DNA from: Manduca sexta
Lineage: Eukaryota; Arthropoda; Insecta; Lepidoptera; Sphingidae
NCBI RefSeq assembly: GCF_014839805.1
Contig: NC_051120.1
Coordinates: 2,604,001 to 2,668,000, forward strand
Direction of reading: 5' to 3'
Length of the DNA stretch: 64,000 nt
Shown here piece after piece: positions 56,815-64,000 of the stretch. The notes under the pieces were generated by a model that saw only the letters and a program-made list of their open reading frames with translations, did not search any database and was not told the origin of the DNA. Made by a program: the position numbers and the translations under genes. The first letter of the stretch is position 1. Each line of letters opens with the position of its first letter.

Positions 56815-56991
56815 TGTTGTAAATATGGTATATGTTCTTAGTAATTAAATAAAGTTAATAAAAAGATGTTATTGACACGAGTGTTTATTTCAGACTAAAG
56901 AGAAGTAACTATGGCAAACAAAATACAATTAGTTCTAAAAATAGAACATATAAAAAATAATAAGTCACGACGAAGGTTACAATCTCCAACA
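56815..56991 (-). repeat. Copia 5' LTR, 177 bp
   Basis: In element orientation it starts TGTTGGAGATTG and ends TTTACAACA, with 5-bp inverted ends TGTTG/CAACA. AAATAAACAC near 56880-56890 could serve polyadenylation. The matching 3' LTR is not in the window. Confidence 0.8.
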
Positions 56992-57726
56992 GTTGGTTTA
57001 CTATTACAAGGTCCTATGTAATAGTTTTTGGCACATTTTTTATTTTTTCTCCACCCAGTCATTAGAGAAGTATTCCAATGCTGTCATGTAGGGGGTAACT
57101 AGTATTAATTTAAAAATAATAAACAATTAAACAAAAAACAATCATAAACATTATTTAAAACTTAGAACAAAATAAAACATAAAATTAATAAATTCTAATT
57201 ATTAGATATAACATAGATATAATAACAAAATCTTTGTCAATTCACTCCACTTGCATGCCAAAATATCTGTTTTTTTATAATATATATACAAAATATCTGT
57301 TTTTAATTACCTTCAGTAAAATTGTTCAATATCCTGGAAGATACATAAAAGAAGCTCCATGATTTCTTTTCTAATTTTTACCTACATGAAATTGTCAAAT
57401 AATTCCGATATACTCGTAAGTAAAAATTAACATAAAATTTTGGATCAGTGAGCCAGCCAGCGACACAACGAAAAAAAGAAAGAAAAAATATTTGATTTGT
57501 TTTTTGTAGCATTATTGAAAAAAAAACTTCTTGTTACTTATATTTATATTCTACTCTTATTCCATTTCAATTTGGTGTCAGTAAAACACATTTTTCTAAA
57601 CATGTTGCAAATATTATTTATTAATTACTACCTGTGCCTGTGGATCCGTATGCGTGGATGACTTTTCTCAATAATTTATCCGATTTTAAATGATATAAAA
57701 TTTATATTCTGCTCTCAAGTATTTAA
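56992..57726. other. AT-rich non-coding sequence
   Basis: No gene or recognised repeat seen. Confidence 0.4.
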
Positions 57727-58037
57727 TTTTTATCGCTTCGAATGACGAGGCCAGCTTACCGTTCGTCTGATGGTGAGCGATACGATCACTCATAAATAGT
57801 AGAAACACCATCCAACACCTTGAATTACAAAGTATTGTTTGGTATTCCACTGCGCTCGCCATCCTGAGACATGAGATGTTAAGTCTTATTATGTCCGCTA
57901 GTTAAACAGTCAAAATGAAATCCAATGTTCTTCTAACCGGAACACAATAGTGATCATACACTGCAGCTTGGCGGCAGAAATAGACATTGCGGTAGTACCA
58001 ACCCAGGCAGACTCTCACATATGACAGACCACCAGTA
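57727..58037 (+). repeat. SINE family A
   Basis: Starts TTTTTATCGCTTCGAATGAC and ends ACAGACCACCAGTAG. Slightly diverged from the others ('tccgctagttaaacagtc' in place of the usual GTAGTTACACTGG phrase). Confidence 0.85.
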
Positions 58038-58569
58038 GATAGTATTTTCTGTCCACCTATGAAAACCGTATGAAAATTCGTTTGGCAGTTTCCGAGTCTG
58101 CGCTAACATACAAAAAAAAAAGAAAAAAACGCTAATTTGTGTTCTATTCAAATACTTGTAAGATTATATAAAGCGGACATTGGAATAAATTGTCATACAA
58201 AAATTTTACGCTTATGTGATGGTTACTCGATCTACCGCGAAATAGCAAAACATCAATGTAATATACTTCATATTTTTTCCATATCATGATGAATACGCTT
58301 TTAATGAGAGTATTAGCATATTTTCTATAATAATATTATTTTTGTATTAATATCTAAGGACGCTGTGACATCTTTTCATACGGACATTTCAAATAAGACA
58401 GCGAATTATTACCAATCGTAATCACTTTTGGAGCACCAATATGGCCTTAATGTCCGGTCTATACCTATATACTTTAATATCTGGTTCTATGACTCTTCTT
58501 TAGTCACAGCTTTTCTTTTTTGTTTCTTTTCTTTTAATGTATGAAACTACCCGTTTTGTCTGTTTAATC
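58038..58569. other. AT-rich non-coding sequence
   Basis: No gene seen. Confidence 0.4.
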
Positions 58570-58883
58570 ATAATAATAATATCAGCCCTGTATTATATAC
58601 TGTCCCATTACTGGGCACGGGCCTCCTCTATTACTGAGAAGGATTAGTCCACCACGCTGGTCTAGTGCGGATTGGTAGTCTTCACGCACCCTCAAAATTC
58701 CTATAGAGAACTTCTCAGGTATGCAGGTTTCCCCACGATGTTTTCCTTCATCGTTAAAGCAAGCAATAATTCGCAAAGAATACACACATAATTTTAGAAA
58801 AGTCAGAGGTGTGCCCTAGGTATTTGAACCTGCGAACATTCGTCTCAGCAGTCCGTTCCACACCCAACTAGGCTATTGCCTCT
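58570..58883 (-). repeat. SINE family C, minus strand
   Basis: Tail ATAATAATAATATCAGCCCT, body 'cccacgatgttttccttc', head 'acacccaactaggctattg'. The 67-residue frame inside is not a gene. Confidence 0.85.
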
Positions 58884-59231
58884 ATTTAATTATATGTACT
58901 TATTAATTTAGTTTTTTCCGCACTTGACCGTCACACCTGAGGAATAAACATGGTTCCATAAAAAAAAAGAAAAAACTAAAAGTCGTATACCAAATATTAT
59001 GTCGTTGTTCGATTAAATTTAATTTCCACCATATCTTATTTACATAATTAATGTCGGGCTACTTTTTTTAGATCCGGCTATAATTACCAGCCAGATTTAG
59101 TTTACATAACTATATTCGTCGGAAGTTGCAATGCTTAAACATTAATTGACGTTCAAAATAAAAAATATATTTTCAGTTCGTTAAAATTAACGAACTCTCT
59201 GTATTTCAATCAGTGATGGTTTAATTATATT

Positions 59232-60012
59232 ACAAACAGCTTCGCCCGCGTGGATTTCGGACTTCAAAAATGGAGGAGGTGCTCAATTTGTCGGGATGTT
59301 TTTTTAATGTATGGTGGTATGCAGGTGGTCCGATTGTCCGGTCAGGGTCTGATGATGGGATTTAGTATTCACGCGTGATGGCTTATTATTAGCATATCAT
59401 GTATAACTTTGGTGTTTCTATACCGATTTCTATGATTCTTTTATGGAATATTTATTTATGTTAACTTTTCTAATTAGGGATGACTGAGAGTGTTATAAAC
59501 GTAAGAGCAGACAAATATAATGAGAAAGCTTCGAACTGCTAAGCTATCGGGAGTTACACGTGATATTGTGAGTCAACCATAAAAGATAGACATATGCTAT
59601 CGTGGGATATTTTTGACATAATTTTAAGGAGAACATTTCCGTCATACATGATTTCTGTGTAGCTTTAACCATTAAGGTTGCACACGCGACGGAAGCTTAA
59701 AAATGGAGTAACTTCTCCCGTTTTCCCAACATTTCCCTTCACTGCTCTGCTCCTATTAATTGTAGCGTGATGAAAAGTATACTATAACCAGCACAGGAGT
59801 ATGACAAACAATTGTACCAAGTTTCGTTAAAATCCGTCGAGTAGTTTTTGTTTCTATAACGGTTATACAGACAGACAGACAGACAGACAAAAATTTTACT
59901 AATTGCATTTTTGGCATCAGTATCGATCCCTAATCACCCCCTGATAGTTATTTTGGAAATATATTTCATGTACAGAATTGACCTCTCTACAGATTTATTA
60001 TAAGTATAGATA
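59232..60012 (+). repeat. Non-LTR retrotransposon tail remnants (RTE-like), interrupted
   Basis: Starts near 'acagcttcgcccgcgtgg'. Later segments include 'accaagtttcgttaaaatcc', a CAGA microsatellite (about 59870-59890) and 'agatttattataagtataga', which together are the usual tail of this repeat type. The middle is diverged or contains unrelated sequence. Confidence 0.5.
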
Positions 60013-61497
60013 GATAGATTATTATTTTGCAACACTCAATGGGGCTTAGAATACCATAATTTCTAGAATAAACGGTATTCGTGAATCCCTTGTACCTAAA
60101 GCTGGTATATGAGACGGCAATTTCTTACCAAAACAATCTATGTAGGTCAGATAATTTAGTTTACTTAAATGCCAGAATATAAGATGCTTAAGAAATAAAA
60201 CTGCACAATCACATTATTTTAACATCGTTTATCTACATCCAAGTTCAACAAAAAGATCTTGATAAATAAATTATAATCGATATTTTTAGAATGTAGATTG
60301 CATTTAACAGTAGCTGTTGCACGTGTCTTCGTCTACTTAACTACAGTCTACAGTATTAATAAAGTTACAAACGAATTGAGTAGCTTACTGTTCATAAAAG
60401 ACTTATTAGGAAGTGTTTATTTCCGCGAAATTTTTATTTCTTACAAAATCTATTTACCTTATGGTGTTTGTGGTTTACAAATTTGCTTTGAAGTCACATT
60501 TCAGAAAAGTCTTCGAAACTAATGCTATGAAAACATATATATTCTACAGTTAAAGGTTTTTTATAATAACTCATAATGAACACGTAGCCTCGGTCAGTTT
60601 TTTAGTTAACCAAAATCGTGTAGTGTTACACCTTTACCTTGACAACAAATAGTTGTTGTATCTATGCTATAATAATAAGTTTTTTTGAAGTGAATACGTC
60701 TGTTTCCATCTTGGGGGCATTGGACAATTCAAAAAACTTATGACTACTTACTTGGTGGATATAGAATTGTGTTACAGTTAATATTTATCATTTACGTCCG
60801 AATTTTATCACAGATTACAACAGCTGATAAAGGTCGTAGGAACATCCTGGATATTTGGATGCTGTCCGCGTTTTAAAGGTCTGTCTGAAAATCTTTAGGG
60901 AGGTTTATGAAACGAAATTTCATTTCATTTCATTTCGTCAGCTTCCGCCATATCCTCGCTCATCCATCGCTCCATTTAATCAACATTTTGAATAAATTGA
61001 AATTTAATTTCATTTCGTTCAAAATGTGGACTAAATCGGTGGTGGGAAAATTGTGATAAATCCGTCTCAGTATGCATTACCTGATCCTCGATTTGTTCCA
61101 TCAGGTAGCTTGTAAGAACTGTTATGTTTCAGTTAGAAGGACATAACCAGTTCGGCTGTTGAGTATCATGAGACATAGAGCCATGTTAATAAATCAATCT
61201 CTACTTGATCAAGACCTTAGGTTGACATTTATTGGTTTAAATTATTAAATAAACACAGCTTGAGTTGTCATTTACGAGTTTGTTATCATCTCAATCGTCG
61301 TTTGTTAAAAAACAAAATTCAGTTGTCAAAATTTGTCATATGTTCTCGCTTAAGATATCTTTTGAGATACTGTTATGTTTATTAAATAACGATGACTTTA
61401 ATAGCCTTATTTATAAAAATATCGCAAAGCTATGCTTAGTTAAAACACAAATTTACTCGATTAGTTGTAAGTCAGAACCCGCCATCTTGCCTCTTAA
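60013..61497. other. AT-rich non-coding sequence
   Basis: No gene recognised. A small tandem TTTCA run lies near 60918-60940. The open frames near 60298-60522 and 61265-61504 have no motifs. Confidence 0.4.
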
Positions 61498-61890
61498 CCC
61501 TTAACTATGGACGTAATTTTTTTGTTACACTACCATGGACGCGCGGTCTCACGGACCGCTATGTTTTGAGTTAAAATACAACGTAAATATTAGTTTTATT
61601 TTTAAGCTATTATATTTATTATGTTCTATGTATATTAAAATGAAATAATTTAGAAGCTTTTAATCAATCTTTATTTATTTCTCACCTAATTAAATCATAT
61701 TAACAGTTAAAGGCACTATTTGGCATAAATTTACTTGAGATCGGTTTTAGGGCGGAAAACTTAAATAAATTAAAGTTTTTTAAAAAAATAACATTTTTAT
61801 CTATAAATCTAAGGCATATTGTAACATAAAATCAAAAAAACGTCTTCTCAAATTCAAATATAAAAATTTTGATAATGGTCCAATATGTAT

Positions 61891-62079
61891 TTATTGGCAG
61901 TTTTTATGCAAGAGTTTGGAACACTGTAACCTTATGACCTGTTTATAACTTATACAAATAAAATTGGACTTTCTCTTTAGTTTTGGGGGACAAAGGCGAC
62001 ATGTTGTGCGCTTTGACGAGTCAGTATCCTGACTAGGGGGTTCGTCTAGAGCAGAGGTTCCCAAATTTATATTTCTCAT
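61891..62079 (-). pseudogene. Transposase C-terminal cysteine-rich remnant (piggyBac-like)
   Basis: Residues ~23-60 read SKRTTCRLCPPKLKRKSNF, then a further Cys-x-Ser stretch and a final LQCSKLLHKNC. This matches the layout of the C-terminal zinc-binding domain of piggyBac-like transposases, which recognises the element ends. At least two positions expected to be Cys appear changed (Tyr and Arg), so zinc binding is probably lost. The upstream part of the frame is unrelated. The rest of the transposase is deleted. Confidence 0.6.
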
Positions 62080-62300
62080 AGACCCCTTTCAAAATTTTGC
62101 TGGTTCCGGTGGCTCTTTATATTTTTTTTAGGTTTCACAGAGAAAGTGCATTACAACTACCGCCCATACATCGCGGGGTGCTTTGTTGGGTTATCGTGCC
62201 TTTTACGACTCCTATCAATATTTTCTGCCTGTATTGATAGGTGACGTCAAGCCAATATTTTAGTACTGTACTAGCAAACTAGATAAATTTTCGCGGACCC
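62050..62300. mobile_element. hAT-MITE-like remnant nested in the piggyBac-like element
   Basis: Starts CAGAGGTTCCCAAATTTATA and ends near CGCGGACCCCCGCTTGG. CAG-GGTTC-CAAA ends with internal GACCCC stretches are typical of hAT-derived MITEs in insects. No clean inverted end or 8-bp duplication is visible, so the boundaries are uncertain. Confidence 0.4.
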
Positions 62301-62612
62301 CCGCTTGGGGCTGATACTCCTTATAATGTTATCGTCTATGCTAGAGACATCGGTATTATCTTCATAGTCACTTATATATTTTCGAATAAAATAAGCTTCT
62401 GATAGAAAGCAATCCTCAATAGTTTCCTCGTTATCAGACTGTTCTGACTCTAAAAGTAGATCATAAATATGTTGCAGCTGTGACGTTGGCGTTTGTATTG
62501 ACGTAGATGCACTTTCATTAATATTCGTTAAGATTTTAAATGATAATAACGTAAAAAAAAAAACAAAATAGGCGTAAAAATTTGTTTCGGAAACGTGGAC
62601 GTGCGGTCTCAC
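62271..62612 (-). pseudogene. Putative transposase N-terminal remnant (piggyBac-like)
   Basis: A 113-residue frame starting at a GTG inside the palindromic subterminal repeat, so its nominal start is doubtful. The middle is acidic and serine-rich (LLLESEQSDNEETIEDC, then SDYEDNTDVSSIDD), as in the disordered N-termini of piggyBac-like transposases. It ends where the hAT-like remnant begins. No catalytic residues are present. Confidence 0.4.
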
Positions 62613-62920
62613 AGACCGCGGTCAAAGTTTAAAGAAAAATAACTGGCCTTATTTGCAGCCGCCGACACAGTCTCCCATTTTAACATACGTTACGCCACTA
62701 AAACTGAAGCTACTGAGCGCCTTATACACGGGGAGCAAGTGGAAAGGTGTAAACACGAAATTTTCAAACTGCGAGCGGCCTGTGAGACCGCGCGTCCACA
62801 GTTAAAGGTTAATTAGGTTTAAATTAGGAAACCGATGATGTTAAGCTCTTAACACTAAAACAAGTTTATAAGTAAGACTGTAAGATGCTAAGTTTCATTT
62901 GACAACATCTGATTTGTATA

Positions 62921-63317
62921 CTGGATTATTTTGACATCGCGTTACTAAATGAAACCCCATACTTATCTACTTAGAATTAATAATAAGTGACTTGAGCCGT
63001 AGATGTAAAATAAAAAGTGTAAGTTTCGAACAATATAAATTAAAATAAAAAGTAATTTTAATTTTACGCGCCCTAAAGCCACCACTAATACTCTAAGAGA
63101 ATTCGTTGCAGTGTCAATATCATACTTTCAGTCAAAATTACACCCCAGCACACGCCATATTCGCATTAAACTAGAAAATGATAAAAAAATCAGAAAACTA
63201 AAACAAGGATTTTTCGTGAAAATATTAGTTATTATTGGATGATTTTCGGCACAATGTCAGTAAAAGTGAAGACGAGTATGTGGTTTCATTTAGTACCGCA
63301 ATGTCAAAATGACCCTG
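62921..63317. mobile_element. 397-bp TA-flanked MITE, family D (copy 3)
   Basis: The right end AATGTCAAAATGACCCTG is intact, while the left outer end has decayed to CTGGATTATTTTGACATCGC. TA flanks both sides. It lies 112 bp beyond the piggyBac-like element. The 85-residue frame overlapping its right end is not a gene. Confidence 0.82.
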
Positions 63318-64000
63318 TATATACGGCCCTTAGTATCACTCCCAGGATGAGGAGAGTTCCTTACTGCCTAACAGAGCTTTGTAATCGCAAGTTCATGGTA
63401 ACGTTGCAAAGGTATGATTTATGTACTACCATTCTTTCCTTTGCTGTCAGTTGTCTCGTCAGTGGTCAAAAATATTCCGTAGACGTGAGTCATTAGAGGC
63501 CTAAAGTGACAACATTAGTTAATCTAATTCGACCTTATTAGATTTCTCTTGGAACCCGTTTGGACACATTCCGACATATTTACATACTTTGTTTTTTTTT
63601 TAAGTTTTAACCAATTACCTTCCACACGTTTCGTTCTGGTTACGTAACTTTAGATAAAATTGTAAATATTTATTAAGTAGTTGCATTTATTTATACCACA
63701 TAACAACAACGCGCGTTAATATGGCCTACTGGAAGTGTAGATGGATGGGCTATAAATAGGAGTTCCTGGTTTCGATTCCCAGTTGGACGAAACATTGTAA
63801 GTAGTTCTAAAACGACTAACCTAGGATCCTACAGAGATGCTCGAAATTAGGCAACATATCCTAAAAGCTCAGTCAAATCAATTAAGCCATAATCATCATT
63901 AAATTTATTATTGTTTGTCCTTGATTTTACATTATTTATCCTTGATTTAGTTTAATCAGCATAGTCTCAATCTCAAGTTTTTTGTAAGTGGATGGGGTCG
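63318..64000. other. Non-coding sequence with a tRNA-related SINE relic near 63722-63800
   Basis: A B-box-like 'tggtttcgattcccagttg' near 63770 follows 'atggcctactggaagtgt'. This is compatible with a tRNA-derived SINE head. Otherwise AT-rich with no gene. Confidence 0.4.

Larger units (their letters stand above)
53867..56991 (-). mobile_element. Ty1/copia LTR retrotransposon, minus strand, 3' part lost in a gap
   Basis: Reading right to left: a 177-bp 5' LTR (56815-56991), a primer-site-like stretch, gag with a CCHC knuckle, protease (DSG), integrase (HHCC and DDE) and the beginning of reverse transcriptase, then the gap. Integrase placed before RT is diagnostic of copia rather than gypsy or BEL. 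The frame changes at least near 56650, 55790, 55530, in a short stretch near 55200, and near 54215, so no intact polyprotein is encoded as assembled. Confidence 0.95.
61498..62808 (-). mobile_element. Internally deleted piggyBac-like element, 1.3 kb
   Basis: TTAA flanks both ends (61494-61497 and 62809-62812). The terminal inverted repeats are CCCTTAACTATGGACG and CCTTTAACTGTGGACG. TTAA duplication with CCC/CCT ends is the piggyBac signature. A subterminal palindromic motif with core GCGGTCTCACRGACCGC recurs at 61537-61559 and 62597-62619, with an inverse near-copy at 62775-62797. Inside, minus-strand remnants resemble the N-terminus and the cysteine-rich C-terminus of the transposase, but the catalytic DDD core is absent. 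At 1311 bp it is about half the usual size. Confidence 0.8.

Noticed and set aside
60298..60522. 74-residue plus-strand frame
   Set aside because: No motif and no promoter or splice context; AT-driven composition.
1..64000. CRISPR array, bacterial operon, phage or defence island
   Set aside because: No regularly spaced short repeats, no ribosome-binding-site-led gene runs, and the repeat content and splice signals are those of an insect genome.

Overview
The window is animal nuclear DNA, most likely from a butterfly or moth (Lepidoptera). Three things suggest this. The background is AT-rich and gene-poor, it is packed with short interspersed repeats of types I associate with lepidopteran genomes (tRNA-derived SINEs with readable A/B boxes, TA-flanked MITEs, a Helitron-like element, a piggyBac-like element), and it contains insect-type BEL/Pao and copia retrotransposons. 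The family assignments are from memory of sequence style, not from a database search. I see no bacterial genes, operons, CRISPR array or rRNA. Host coding capacity is almost nil: one convincing first coding exon of unknown function (33788-33938, minus) behind a CpG-rich promoter-like region, and one weak internal exon candidate (290-349, plus). The rest looks intronic or intergenic.

Layout. Three runs of exactly 500 N (7641-8140, 36029-36528, 53367-53866) split the window into contigs A (1-7640), B (8141-36028), C (36529-53366) and D (53867-64000). The last 6.5 kb of A (1107-7640) is repeated almost base for base as the first 6.5 kb of C (36529-43078), each copy ending exactly at a gap. This is best read as an unmerged contig overlap or a duplicated haplotype, not a biological duplication. 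The true order may then be A joined to C, with B placed between them wrongly.

Contig B holds SINEs, a TA-flanked MITE (11389-11786), a complete BEL/Pao LTR retrotransposon (17450-24159) with 498-bp LTRs that look identical and a 5-bp target duplication, two copies of a second TA-flanked MITE, a 627-bp foldback element with ~200-bp arms (26716-27342), and the promoter plus first exon of the one likely host gene. Contig C carries the repeated block, a Helitron-like element (44587-44870), more SINEs and a second copy of the first MITE. Contig D starts inside the reverse transcriptase region of a minus-strand copia element whose 5' LTR is at 56815-56991. It also carries an internally deleted piggyBac-like element (61498-62808) and a third MITE copy.

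How the parts work together. The only multi-gene functional units are the two LTR retrotransposons (gag, protease, reverse transcriptase, RNase H, integrase; domain order differs between BEL/Pao and copia). Both are interrupted by frame changes. Several sit in short homopolymers, the same kind of difference that separates the two copies of the 6.5-kb block, so consensus sequencing error is a serious alternative to genuine decay. I did not find a convincing novel biological system. The observations most worth a second look are the contig overlap, the young BEL element, the foldback element, the deleted piggyBac with its palindromic subterminal repeats, and the unidentified first exon.
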